Shown here: positions 41,798 to 50,530 of the stretch, in pieces
How the letters are laid out: every line of letters starts with the position of its first letter
How positions within the stretch are numbered: position 1 is the first letter of the stretch
NCBI GenBank assembly: GCA_028819575.1
Contig: JAPPLB010000172.1
Location: 1-64,000 of the forward strand
From: Bryobacterales bacterium
Lineage (GTDB): Bacteria > Acidobacteriota > Terriglobia > Bryobacterales > UBA6623
Reading direction: 5' to 3'
DNA length: 64,000 nt
Notes under the pieces: generated by a model
The model's input: only the letters and a program-made list of their open reading frames with translations
Database searches by the model: none
What the model was told of the DNA's origin: nothing
Program-made: the position numbers and the translations under genes

Positions 41798-44137
41798 ATG
41801 AACACCACCGGAAGCAGGTCGACCCGACAGCTTCATTCTTTTATTACCCATCTCGGTTTCGCTATTGCCTTTGCGGCGGGCGCTGCTCAAGGCGGCGCGG
41901 AATCGGACTGGACCAGACCTTTCACGCCGGACGAACACACGGTCGTGCTCTACCATTTCGACGAGGGCCGGGGAAACGAGACCCTCGACGCCTGCGGTGA
42001 TCCCGAGCTGACGTTGCGCGCCATGGAAACGGCGTTATGGGGCAGCCGGCCCGGTTTCGGGGCTACGGCCCGATTCGATCGGAAAGACGCCGGCATCCGG
42101 ATCGGTCCCGTGAACAATGACAAACTTCAGTTGCGCACCTGCCCGAAAGAATGGACCATCGAAATGTGGGTGCGATACACGGGTCCCGGCGGCAAGGATC
42201 ACTGGAAGGCGTTCACCGGGAGAGAGCCTATTGAAGGCTATACCTACGCTAACCTTTGTGGAACGGACGATGAAGGATTCAGCCTGCCTCACGGGTACCG
42301 GCACGGCTGGAGTTTCTCTCTCCACACTACCCGTTGGTCGACCCCTCGAGGCAAGGTCACGCTGAAGGACGGAATCCTGCCTGGGGCCAGATTCCTGGGA
42401 TATCACCGGGGCAGAGACCCGCGTAACGATGCGGGCGGATTTTTCCCGTGGACGCCGTACGGCTGGATCGACAGGGAGCGGGCGCACATCCGTGACACGG
42501 ACTGGCATCACGTGGTCTGGCAGTTCCGCTTCCGGGATCAGACCGGTTTCCTCTATCTTGATGGCAAGATGGTCAGAAAGGTGTCGCTTCCGCCGCCGGA
42601 CGAGCCTCACCGACTCGGCATCATCAACGACGCCCCGACCAGCGGCATCCCTTTCATGGTCGGCGGCATTCCGCATTCCGCCGACCCTCCGACGCACTTC
42701 AGTCCGGCGCTCGGCAACCTGGAAGGCGAAATTGATGAGCTTCGCATATCGAATGTCATGCGCTACCCGGTGGCTGACAAACTGGCCATCATCCACCAGA
42801 AGCTGCCTGACGCGGGACTGAAGATCCCTTACCAGGTCCAACTGGGCACGGATGCCCCCAACGGCAACGTCACCTGGAAGATCGTAAAAGGAGATCTGCC
42901 CGAGGGGTTGTCACTGGATGAAAAAGCCGGCGCCATTCATGGCATTCCCCAGGAAACGGTGGCGGACCGCAAGGTGACCCTCCGCGCTGGGGACGAGGCC
43001 GGGCAGACGGACTCGCACACTTTCACGATCACGGTCGAACGCGGCCGTCTACTCACCGAGTCGCTGCCGCCCGCATTCGAATCGAGCATGTATTTCGCTC
43101 CGTTGAAAACGAAGCATATGACCCAGCCGCTTCGTTGGGAGATCGCCTCGGGAACCCTGCCGCCCGGCCTCGAACTCGAACCTCGGACCGGACTGCTGAC
43201 CGGCGCTCCTGTCAAAGCACGCCGGTCACCGCTTTCTGTACGAGTGACTGATGCCAACGGCTTGAGCGATCGTGCGGAACTGTTGCTCAGGGTGCTCCCC
43301 GAAAAGCTTCGAGCCATAGGCGCCGACCAGAATACGGTGGTGCTCTATGACTGGCAAGGGCCTGGCGGCCGGTTATTCGAGGAACGCATCAGCCGTGACA
43401 AGGCGCTGACCCTGACCTATACGAACATGGGTGGCGATCGTCGTTATAGCTGGCCCGGTCGAGATGGACGATTCCCGCAGGAGACCGGACACGGCGAACA
43501 CGGCTACGCAAACATCGGCAAGGAATGGGGCGTCTACCCAAAGGCCAGAGATCGCTTTGAAGCGGACCCTCGGCTTGACCTGAAGACATGCAACAGGGAG
43601 TGGACCGTAGAGGCGTGGGTTCGCCGCGGCGGAGCTTATGAGGCCTTCGGTAGCGACAAGATCAAAAGGAAGTTCGAGTACGGCCATATCTGCGGCACCT
43701 ATGACAACACCAAGAGTGGCGTGTGGGAGTTGTATCTCTCGAGCATCGATTCACCCGATGGGAGCATGGCCCCGGGAGTCCATTTCCAGAGTGCAGACTA
43801 TATCTGGAAGAATCTCGATCCATGGAAGCGTCCCGAGGGCATCGTAGCCGATCAGCCGGAAGTCGGAATCAAGGACACCGAGTGGCACCACGTGGCCTGG
43901 CAGTACAACTACAAAGAAGATCTGCATCAGCTTTTCGTGGACGGCAAGCTGATCTGGCGCATGAGGAACCCTGACAACCGCAAGCTGGTCAACGATCGCA
44001 AGCACAAGTCCCAGTTCAGCGTCTTCACTCGGCTTGGCGGCTATTCCAAGTATGGTGGGAAGTTCAACTTCCTTGGCTTTGGAAACTTTTTTGGTCAGAT
44101 CGGGGAAATCCGCATCTCGAACGTTCGACGATACTGA
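41798..44137 (+). CDS. Secreted LamG / putative-Ig / putative-Ig / LamG protein
   Basis: This protein of 779 residues has a signal peptide (about 1-35). The first concanavalin A-like (LamG) domain spans about 45-330: VVLYHFDEGRG, EWTIEMWVRYTG, DTDWHHVVWQFRF, FLYLDGKMVRKV and GEIDELRISNVMRY. Two putative-Ig (He_PIG) modules follow, each with the LP-x-GL-x-L pattern: GDLPEGLSLDEKAGAIHGIP and GTLPPGLELEPRTGLLTGAP. A second LamG domain ends the protein (EWTVEAWVRRGG, DTEWHHVAWQYNY, HQLFVDGKLIWRM, GEIRISNVRRY). No catalytic domain is evident, so a carbohydrate- or surface-binding role is likely. The cytochrome gene follows after only 10 bp, suggesting cotranscription. Confidence 0.85.
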   Translation: MNTTGSRSTRQLHSFITHLGFAIAFAAGAAQGGAESDWTRPFTPDEHTVVLYHFDEGRGNETLDACGDPELTLRAMETALWGSRPGFGATARFDRKDAGIRIGPVNNDKLQLRTCPKEWTIEMWVRYTGPGGKDHWKAFTGREPIEGYTYANLCGTDDEGFSLPHGYRHGWSFSLHTTRWSTPRGKVTLKDGILPGARFLGYHRGRDPRNDAGGFFPWTPYGWIDRERAHIRDTDWHHVVWQFRFRDQTGFLYLDGKMVRKVSLPPPDEPHRLGIINDAPTSGIPFMVGGIPHSADPPTHFSPALGNLEGEIDELRISNVMRYPVADKLAIIHQKLPDAGLKIPYQVQLGTDAPNGNVTWKIVKGDLPEGLSLDEKAGAIHGIPQETVADRKVTLRAGDEAGQTDSHTFTITVERGRLLTESLPPAFESSMYFAPLKTKHMTQPLRWEIASGTLPPGLELEPRTGLLTGAPVKARRSPLSVRVTDANGLSDRAELLLRVLPEKLRAIGADQNTVVLYDWQGPGGRLFEERISRDKALTLTYTNMGGDRRYSWPGRDGRFPQETGHGEHGYANIGKEWGVYPKARDRFEADPRLDLKTCNREWTVEAWVRRGGAYEAFGSDKIKRKFEYGHICGTYDNTKSGVWELYLSSIDSPDGSMAPGVHFQSADYIWKNLDPWKRPEGIVADQPEVGIKDTEWHHVAWQYNYKEDLHQLFVDGKLIWRMRNPDNRKLVNDRKHKSQFSVFTRLGGYSKYGGKFNFLGFGNFFGQIGEIRISNVRRY

Positions 44138-44147
44138 ACAACGGCCC

Positions 44148-45836
44148 ATGCGGCCAAGTACATATACGGGAAGAGTCGTGAGACGTTTGACCCTTCTTAT
44201 CCGGGTGTTGGCTGCCTGCCTTGTGGTGATCAACGGCTTGCAGGCACAGGACCGTTCAGATGCTTTTGCCGGGAGCGAGGCTTGCCAGGACTGTCACACC
44301 CGGATCTACGCAACCTACTTCAAGACGCCAATGGGCCGAAGCAGCGGACGAGTCGGCGCTGACGTTTTTCCCGCAGGGTTTCAGTCAACCTCTTTCCAGC
44401 ACGCATCCTCGGGCATTTTGTACCGGATTGATCGAGACAGCAAGGGACAGCATCTATCCTTCGAGAGCACGCGCCCAGCCACGGATCAGGAGGCGTTCCG
44501 CGGCAGCCGGCGCCTCGAATACTACATCGGGTCGGGCGCCGCTGCGCGGGGTTACATCTTCTCGATGGAGGGGTACTGGTTCCAATCACCCGTCTCCTAC
44601 TACTCCCGCCGCCGGAAGTGGGACGTGGCGCCGGGTTATGAGCAGGACAACAGCCTGGACATATCACGGCCTGTCGACCGACAATGCCTGGAATGTCACG
44701 CCAGCCGGGTTCAACTCGTCGAGGGCACCCGGAACAAGTATCACGGGGCGCCTTTTCTCGAAGGCGCCGTCGGATGCGAACGATGCCACGGACCTGGAGC
44801 CGCGCACGTCAAGCGGATGAGCGCGGGAGCAGAGACCGGTTCAAAAGAGATCGTTGACCCGTCTCGACTCGAACCGGCTCAACGCGACAGCGTATGTGCA
44901 CGATGCCACCTGACGGGTGAGATCAATGTTGCTCGCTTGGGACGATCGTTGTCGGCCTTTCGGCCAGGTGACGTGTTGAGCGACCACAGTGTTGCTTTCG
45001 TGTGGTCTCCCCCGGAAGAGGACGGCATCAAGGTCATCGGTCACTTCGAGAGGCTCTGGCAGAGCCGCTGCAAGCAGGAGTCTGGCGACAGCTTGTGGTG
45101 CGGCACCTGCCACGACCCTCACTCCGTTCCTTCAGATGACGAGAGAGCCGAGTACTTCCGGGCGAAGTGCCTCTCCTGTCATGAATCGAAGCTCGACGCC
45201 GGCCATGCCAGGTTGGCTGAGCGCCGGGACAACGATTGCAAGGCGTGCCACATGCCGAATACGCGGGCTCGCGATGGCGGCCACAGCGCTTTCACCGATC
45301 ATTCGATACCCCGCACGTCCCATCGGAAACGCCGGCCAGTCGAGGCGCGGCGCGAACTGGTCCCATTCTGGACTGGGTCGGGATCCGATCGGGAACTGGG
45401 ATTGGCCTATGCCAGGCTTGCCCTCCGGGAACGAGAGCGATCCTATGCTGTCCGTGCTTTCCAGCTTCTGGAGAAAGTTCCGGCAAGCAACGACCCTCAA
45501 GTTGCGATGCAACTGGCGTTCCTCTATGACCGCAGAGGGGACCAGGCAAAGGCTATTGAACTCTACCGGCGCGCGGCGTCTTTGGACCCGAGCCTTCTGA
45601 CCGCAACCGTCAACCTGGGTGGCAAACTGGCGCTTCAGGGCCGTTATCAAGAGGCGGCAAAGCTCTGGGAAGACGCCCTTGCGCGTAATGCAGGATTGGA
45701 GGCGGCTCGAATCAACTCGGCTATCGCTCACCGCCGGATGGGAAACGAAGCGGCAGCGCGCACGCAACTCCTGAAGGTCTTGGAGTTCAGCCCAGGCTCA
45801 CAAGCCGCCAGGAAGCTTCTGCGAAACCGTGAATAA
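44148..45836 (+). CDS. Seven-heme c-type cytochrome fused to C-terminal TPRs
   Basis: This protein of 562 residues is exported by an N-terminal signal (LTLLIRVLAACLVVINGLQA). CxxCH heme motifs start at 46, 180, 210, 250, 318, 341 and 364 (CQDCH, CLECH, CERCH, CARCH, CGTCH, CLSCH, CKACH). Between hemes 1 and 2 is a beta-like segment with the motif GSGAAARGYIFSMEGYWFQS, then PVSYY. After about residue 400 the chain has TPR units (AMQLAFLYDRRGDQAKAIEL, NLGGKLALQGRYQEAAKLWE, INSAIAHRRMGNEAAARTQL). It is a periplasmic electron carrier or redox enzyme; no known catalytic heme site was recognised. A paralogue without TPRs is at 62094. The TPR part suggests docking to a partner, perhaps the TPR proteins downstream. 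Confidence 0.9.
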   Translation: MRPSTYTGRVVRRLTLLIRVLAACLVVINGLQAQDRSDAFAGSEACQDCHTRIYATYFKTPMGRSSGRVGADVFPAGFQSTSFQHASSGILYRIDRDSKGQHLSFESTRPATDQEAFRGSRRLEYYIGSGAAARGYIFSMEGYWFQSPVSYYSRRRKWDVAPGYEQDNSLDISRPVDRQCLECHASRVQLVEGTRNKYHGAPFLEGAVGCERCHGPGAAHVKRMSAGAETGSKEIVDPSRLEPAQRDSVCARCHLTGEINVARLGRSLSAFRPGDVLSDHSVAFVWSPPEEDGIKVIGHFERLWQSRCKQESGDSLWCGTCHDPHSVPSDDERAEYFRAKCLSCHESKLDAGHARLAERRDNDCKACHMPNTRARDGGHSAFTDHSIPRTSHRKRRPVEARRELVPFWTGSGSDRELGLAYARLALRERERSYAVRAFQLLEKVPASNDPQVAMQLAFLYDRRGDQAKAIELYRRAASLDPSLLTATVNLGGKLALQGRYQEAAKLWEDALARNAGLEAARINSAIAHRRMGNEAAARTQLLKVLEFSPGSQAARKLLRNRE

Positions 45837-45869
45837 GGTAGGCCTGCCCCTTCGATAGATCAATTTGAG

Positions 45870-45881
45870 CCCCGATCGGGG
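45870..45881. repeat. 12-bp perfect palindrome between convergent genes
   Basis: CCCCGATCGGGG lies between the end of the cytochrome gene (45836) and the end of the minus-strand TPR gene (45971). There is no T-run. It may be a weak transcript end or chance. Confidence 0.35.
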
Positions 45882-45970
45882 AACGAGTTGCCCTGCATGC
45901 CCTACGGCAGTGAACCTGCCAGCAGAAGCATACATGCCAACCTGTGACACCGATCTCTCGGGCTCCTGGC

Positions 45971-46828
45971 TTAATTGCCCTTGACAGCCGCGTTGTTTTC
46001 CAGGGTGTTCTTGATCTGCACGAGTTGAGAATCGCTCGGATCCAGCTCGATCGCTCGATTCACCGCCTCCAAGGCTTCTTTGAACCGGCCCAGATGTCCA
46101 TAGGACAGCGCCAAGCCCCGGTAGGCGAGAGGGTCCTCGGGATCTAGATCCCGCAGCGCCTCGTAGTGAGCCGACGCGGTTGCGAAGTCCATGTCATACA
46201 TGGCTTCCTGCCCCAGATCAGGAAGCATGTGCTTCTGAAGCTCTTGCCGCAAGTTCGAGAACTGCTTGGCGTCCAAGGCGGCGGCCGCATCCGCTTCGGA
46301 CAGAGCCTTTTGCTGGTCCAGCCGTCCCGCATACGCGCGCGCCAGATTCGCTCGCAGAACGGCCAAATTGGAAAGCGACGTCACCAGAACCTCCAGCCGA
46401 TCGATGGCAGCCTGATAGTCTCCGGTTTCCAAGGCGCGTTTCGCTTGCTTGTTCAGTTGATCAAACTCCTTCTTGCTTAGCAGAACCTGCTTCAGGTCGG
46501 TTTCACCCTCTAGATGGAGGGTTCTCTCTGTCGAGATGTAGGCTTTGAGTTGAGCTTCGAATCGATATGAACCGGGGTCCAGATCGCGGAACTCGATCTG
46601 GCCCTCCTGGTCGGACTCGCGGTATCTGGGGTCACCGGCGTTCTTGCCATTGGCATCCAGACGGGTCAGCCGGGTCTCGACGTCCTTGAGCATGGCGCCG
46701 TCTTTGTCAACAAAGATACAACGCAGCGTCTCGGCATCGGCAATGTATGGGATCAGAAGCAAACCGACGCTCAAGCTTGCGATGACGATGGCTGCTCTGA
46801 CAGGAGGTGAGCTCCGCATATCGTTCAT
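45971..46828 (-). CDS. Secreted protein with carboxypeptidase-regulatory-like domain and TPRs
   Basis: This protein of 285 residues has a signal segment (VRAAIVIASLSVGLLLIPYI) ending near ADA. It is followed by a beta-sandwich like the carboxypeptidase regulatory domain: LRCIFVDKDGAMLKDVETRL, GQIEFRDLDPGSYRFEAQLK. A helical linker (LSKKEFDQLNKQAKRALETG) leads into TPR units, the last being YRGLALSYGHLGRFKEALEA and VNRAIELDPSD. The start is the ATG at 46828, preceded by GGAGAG. It is transcribed against its two neighbours but sits within the group of TPR and cytochrome genes, so it may belong to the same process. Confidence 0.82.
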   Translation of the reverse strand: MNDMRSSPPVRAAIVIASLSVGLLLIPYIADAETLRCIFVDKDGAMLKDVETRLTRLDANGKNAGDPRYRESDQEGQIEFRDLDPGSYRFEAQLKAYISTERTLHLEGETDLKQVLLSKKEFDQLNKQAKRALETGDYQAAIDRLEVLVTSLSNLAVLRANLARAYAGRLDQQKALSEADAAAALDAKQFSNLRQELQKHMLPDLGQEAMYDMDFATASAHYEALRDLDPEDPLAYRGLALSYGHLGRFKEALEAVNRAIELDPSDSQLVQIKNTLENNAAVKGN

Positions 46829-47155
46829 GGGATTCTCTCCATCGGGGTCCGCTAGACCCAAGAACCGGCCAGCAGCCCTGAGCGGTTGACTTCTTCAATA
46901 AGTACGGTGCGCTCTTTCGTTTGCGGGAATGGATGTCGAGTACTTTCAAGCCGCAGAGTCAGACGATCCAAGCATCATTCTAGCTTGCATCGTGCTGGTC
47001 ATGGCTGCTCTCTGTACTTACGTCCGGAGATTCTCCAAGCACGGAATTGGCATAATGAAGACGCACTGGCGATCGGTTCGGAGCAAATGATTGACCACGT
47101 TGCACGGCAGGGCAAACCCTCTGTTGCGACAGACGACAGGTCAGTTTTCGCGAGA
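46829..47155. other. 327-bp spacer between divergent TPR genes
   Basis: This is the shared upstream region of the genes at 46828 (minus) and 47156 (plus). No coding frame is convincing, although the plus-strand frame of the next gene is open through much of it, with an alternative ATG at 47087. TTGACT at 46884 resembles a -35 box, but no matching -10 box follows at the right distance. Confidence 0.4.
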
Positions 47156-49051
47156 ATGATCCGGAAGCTCACCCGCCTGACGGGAGCCGTGATCTTGGCA
47201 AGCATCATGTCGCTTGCTCAATCGCCGCAGGAGCTCGCGTCGCAGGCGGGTAGAGCGATGCAGAGCAAGGACTACCCCGCCGCAGAGCGGCTCTACCGTC
47301 AACTCATCCCGTACGCACCCGAAATGGCGGAGCTCCACAGCAACCTCGGCTTGGCCTGTCATTTACAGAACAAGGGGGATTGCGCGGAACAAGCATTACT
47401 GAAGGCTCTTGAACTCAAGAAGGATTTGTTTCTCCCGAACTTCGTGATGGGGGAGAAGCGGTTCAAGCAGAACCGCTATCAGGAGGCTCTGCCTCTGCTC
47501 GAATCGGCCTTGCAATCCCAGCCGCGGCAGCCGGAAGTACGGCAGTTCTATCTGGCGACGCTCATCGGTCTGCAGAGATACCAAGCCGCCGTCAAGGAAT
47601 ACCGCGCTTTGATCCAGGAGAATCCGTCTGACGTAGAGGCTCGTTACGGCTTGGGAACCGTTTACATGGAGATGAGCCAACTCGCTATCGATGGCCTGAA
47701 CGGGCAAGAGGACAACGGCTACCCTTTCCTCCTTACCGCGCGGCACTACGCCCCGGAACCGCGGTGGCTTACGTTTGCGCTCAGCGCCTATGAGGATGCC
47801 TTCGAAAAGGGCATCGATCTTCCCGGGGCACGAGTCGAGTACGCGAAGCTGCAGCTTTCACAAAAAGCTTGGCAGGCGGCCCGCTCGGCGCTCGAAACAG
47901 AACTCGAAGTGGACCCTTACAGCTATGAAGGTCGTTTCTATCTCGCCCAGCTCGCCCTTCTGGAAGGCGATGGAGAAGAAAGTGCACGGCTGCTGAATGA
48001 GGCTGTCGAAATCCGTCCCGAGTTTTTTCTTGGGACGCAGCCCTGGCTCTTCGTGCCTGAAGGCGAGTCCCGTAGACAGCTCGCCGACGCCCTGAAGGAT
48101 ACGGAGATCGGCTTCGGCTCCGCTTTTCTTCTGGCGCTCCTGGGCAACGCCGCCAACTCACAAGTAGATGCGAAGATGTGGCTGGATCGCGCAGAGAAGG
48201 AACGGGCGCGATTCTTGCAGGCTGTCAGAGACTCTGAACCCCTGCCGACACGCGGCGAAAAGACGGGCTTGGATCTGCTGCGGCACAAGCGTTATGAAGA
48301 GGGTTTGGAAATGCTCCGGCCACTGGCCGCCAGCAATGAACTCCAGCCGAATACATTACGCGAGATGGCGAGAGGTCTCACTCGAGTGGGTAAGTACGAA
48401 GAACTGGCCGCGCTGGTCGGTCTCGAGAAAAGCGACGATCCGGAAACGATCTATCTCACGGCCCTCAGCTACAGGGAGGCTGCTCTATCCCATCTGAAAA
48501 AGATGGTCGAGATGGACCCCGGCTCTGTAAGGGCGCACCAGGTGCTGGGAGAATCCTACATGGTGCAGGAACGGTTCGGTGACGCTCTTCAGGAATTCGA
48601 GAAGGCTGTTGACCTCGAAGCGGGAAACGCCGAGTTGCAGTACTTGCTCGGTACCGCCTTCTACAAGCAAATGGAGTTTCCCCGAGCTGCCGAGGTGTTC
48701 GGGCAAGCGACTGTCCTGGATCCTCTCCACGCGGAAGCACACCTCATGCGCGGCGACGCCCTCGTGCAGATGGGTCGAGTCGAAGAGGCGATTTCCTCAT
48801 TGCAGGAGAGCCTCAAGCTCAACTCCAAGCTTACGGATGCCCACGTTCTGCTGGGCAAGGCATATCGAACGGTAGGTCAGGACGAACAGGCCCTGCGCCA
48901 CTTGGAGAAGGGCGCTCTTGTGGATACCGACGGATCGGTTCACTACCAACTTTTCATTCTCTACCGAAAAACGAAGCAGCTTGAGAAAGCCAGAGAGGCG
49001 TTAAAGGTGTCTCAGAAGCTGCGCGCGAAGGACCGAAAGCCCACAATCTAG
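47156..49051 (+). CDS. Large secreted TPR protein
   Basis: This protein of about 631 residues has a signal peptide (MIRKLTRLTGAVILASIMSL, cleavage near LAQS). TPR units run over nearly the whole length: AMQSKDYPAAERLYRQLIPY, NLGLACHLQNKGDCAEQALL, RYQEALPLLESALQSQP, RYQAAVKEYRALIQENPSD, and near the end HQVLGESYMVQERFGDALQE, LLGTAFYKQMEFPRAAEVFG, RGDALVQMGRVEEAISSLQE and VLLGKAYRTVGQDEQALRHL. No enzyme domain is seen. The start is the ATG just before the signal peptide; ATG at 47087 would add 23 residues without a signal pattern. A further TPR gene follows after 79 bp on the same strand. It is probably a periplasmic scaffold. Confidence 0.85.
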   Translation: MIRKLTRLTGAVILASIMSLAQSPQELASQAGRAMQSKDYPAAERLYRQLIPYAPEMAELHSNLGLACHLQNKGDCAEQALLKALELKKDLFLPNFVMGEKRFKQNRYQEALPLLESALQSQPRQPEVRQFYLATLIGLQRYQAAVKEYRALIQENPSDVEARYGLGTVYMEMSQLAIDGLNGQEDNGYPFLLTARHYAPEPRWLTFALSAYEDAFEKGIDLPGARVEYAKLQLSQKAWQAARSALETELEVDPYSYEGRFYLAQLALLEGDGEESARLLNEAVEIRPEFFLGTQPWLFVPEGESRRQLADALKDTEIGFGSAFLLALLGNAANSQVDAKMWLDRAEKERARFLQAVRDSEPLPTRGEKTGLDLLRHKRYEEGLEMLRPLAASNELQPNTLREMARGLTRVGKYEELAALVGLEKSDDPETIYLTALSYREAALSHLKKMVEMDPGSVRAHQVLGESYMVQERFGDALQEFEKAVDLEAGNAELQYLLGTAFYKQMEFPRAAEVFGQATVLDPLHAEAHLMRGDALVQMGRVEEAISSLQESLKLNSKLTDAHVLLGKAYRTVGQDEQALRHLEKGALVDTDGSVHYQLFILYRKTKQLEKAREALKVSQKLRAKDRKPTI

Positions 49052-49130
49052 ATCGTTAGTCGCAGGTGCAGGCAAGCGTTATACGAATTAGCGGATGCGC
49101 ACCAGATACATAGCCGGCAGCATATTGCCC

Positions 49131-50150
49131 ATGAAGATTGGGTTAGTGCTCTCGCTGGTTTTTCTCATCTGTCCAACAGACGGCTTCTCCCAGTCCGCTC
49201 GTGACATCAACAAGAGAGGTCGGGAGGGCTCGGCCCCCGAATACATCCTCGCCCGGCCCGGCGTCATCTTGGAAGACCCGGCGCTGGCTCTGAAGAATCT
49301 GAATGACGGTGCAGAAGAATTCCCTGAGCTGCACAGCCTGGCCCGAGAGCGGAAATGGGCGGAGTTGGAGAACAAGGCACAGAGCCTTCTCGCCGTGTCG
49401 GATGAGCCCTTTCTGCACTATTGGTTGGGTATTGCTCATTTGCAACGTAACGACTTCGTGCATGCGGCCATCGAACTACGCAAGGCCGAGCGGCTGGGCA
49501 TGATTGAGGCGATACTTTCCAAGGCCCTCGGTATTGCCTATTATGGGCTGCGTCAGTACGCGCTATTCCGAGATCAGATGGAGAAGGCGATCAAGGCCGA
49601 CCCGCAGAACGGCGAACCCTATCACTATCTGGGCCGCTACCACGAACTGGACCTCAACGACTTCAGCACGGCCCTTTCCTATTTCGATCAGGCTTTGGCC
49701 CGTAACTCCGAAGACGTCAAGAGTTATCATTTTCGAGCCGTCTGCCTTGAGATGCTGGACCGGCGAGTCGAGGCGGAGCAGGCTTATCGCACAGCGATCA
49801 AAATGGTCGAACGGCAGGGCAAACCGTACAGTTGGCCCTTCGAAAGACTGGCCCTTCTTCTGCTCGGCAGGGACCCGGAACTGGCCTTGCCTCTCGCTCG
49901 GCAAGCAGTGGATCTTGAACCCTCGCGGGTAGAGAACCGGCTCGTGTTGGCGAAGACATATGAGAACCTGGACCGCCCTCGAGATGCCTTGCCGGTGCTT
50001 CAGGAAGCCGCCCGGCAAAAGCCGAATCAACGCTCGATCCGCTATGTCTTGTTCCGGATCTACCGCAAGCTGGGCAGGCCGGAAGAGGCTGCCCGCGAAC
50101 TCGCCATACATGAAAAGCTGAAGGCCGTGTACGGAACCTCGCAGCAGTAA
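49131..50150 (+). CDS. Secreted TPR protein
   Basis: This protein of 339 residues has a signal peptide (MKIGLVLSLVFLICPTDGFS). After a spacer of about 70 residues with EYILARPGVILEDPALALKN, TPR units fill the rest: LGIAHLQRNDFVHAAIELRK, ALGIAYYGLRQYALFRDQME, KAIKADPQNGEPYHYLGRYH, FDQALARNSEDVKSYHFRAV, AKTYENLDRPRDALPVLQEA and LFRIYRKLGRPEEAARELAI. It lies 79 bp after the larger TPR gene and is probably cotranscribed. The ATG at 49131 is chosen because it starts the signal peptide. The function is unknown. Confidence 0.85.
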   Translation: MKIGLVLSLVFLICPTDGFSQSARDINKRGREGSAPEYILARPGVILEDPALALKNLNDGAEEFPELHSLARERKWAELENKAQSLLAVSDEPFLHYWLGIAHLQRNDFVHAAIELRKAERLGMIEAILSKALGIAYYGLRQYALFRDQMEKAIKADPQNGEPYHYLGRYHELDLNDFSTALSYFDQALARNSEDVKSYHFRAVCLEMLDRRVEAEQAYRTAIKMVERQGKPYSWPFERLALLLLGRDPELALPLARQAVDLEPSRVENRLVLAKTYENLDRPRDALPVLQEAARQKPNQRSIRYVLFRIYRKLGRPEEAARELAIHEKLKAVYGTSQQ

Positions 50151-50211
50151 GCTCGGTGTTCAGGCTGGGATGCCGCGCTCAGCACGACTCGGCTTCGATA
50201 GCGGGCATGGC

Positions 50212-50496
50212 TCAATGCATCTGTTGCGTGGGGGGCACGTACTCGGGCGGAAGCTGACTCCCTTCCCCGAAGAAGAAGTCTTCCATGTGCTTGATGATGA
50301 TCTCCTGGGCTTCCAGGGTGGCAGGGTTGAGGCGGTATTCGTTGATGATCATCTTCAGATGCTCCGCCCACATCCGCCAAGCGTCCATCGATACGTTTTG
50401 GTAGATGCGCTCTCCCAACTCGCCATCGAACGGCGTCTCCTTCAGCCCCGGCAGTTCCTTGCCGAACTTCACACACTTGACCATGCGTTCCGCCAT
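50212..50496 (-). CDS. yggX: Probable Fe(2+)-trafficking protein YggX
   Basis: This protein of 94 residues matches YggX over its whole length. RMVKCVKFGKELPGL carries the conserved Cys (Cys8) near the N terminus. It continues with PFDGELGERIYQNVSMDAWR, WAEHLKMIINEYRLNP and FFFGEGSQLPPEYVPP. YggX helps protect Fe-S clusters from oxidative damage and may supply iron. The start is the ATG preceded by GAGGAA. It is divergent from the PhoD-like gene, with 34 bp between the two starts. It is best known from Gamma- and Betaproteobacteria, so its presence here could reflect transfer or a wider family range. Confidence 0.93.
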   Translation of the reverse strand: MAERMVKCVKFGKELPGLKETPFDGELGERIYQNVSMDAWRMWAEHLKMIINEYRLNPATLEAQEIIIKHMEDFFFGEGSQLPPEYVPPTQQMH

Positions 50497-50530
50497 GCAG
50501 ATTCCTCGCTTGGTCTCTATTCTATGAGGG

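Noticed and set aside
46884-46889. TTGACT as a -35 promoter box for the large TPR gene
   Set aside because: No -10-like hexamer follows at 16-18 bases, and the gene start itself is uncertain.
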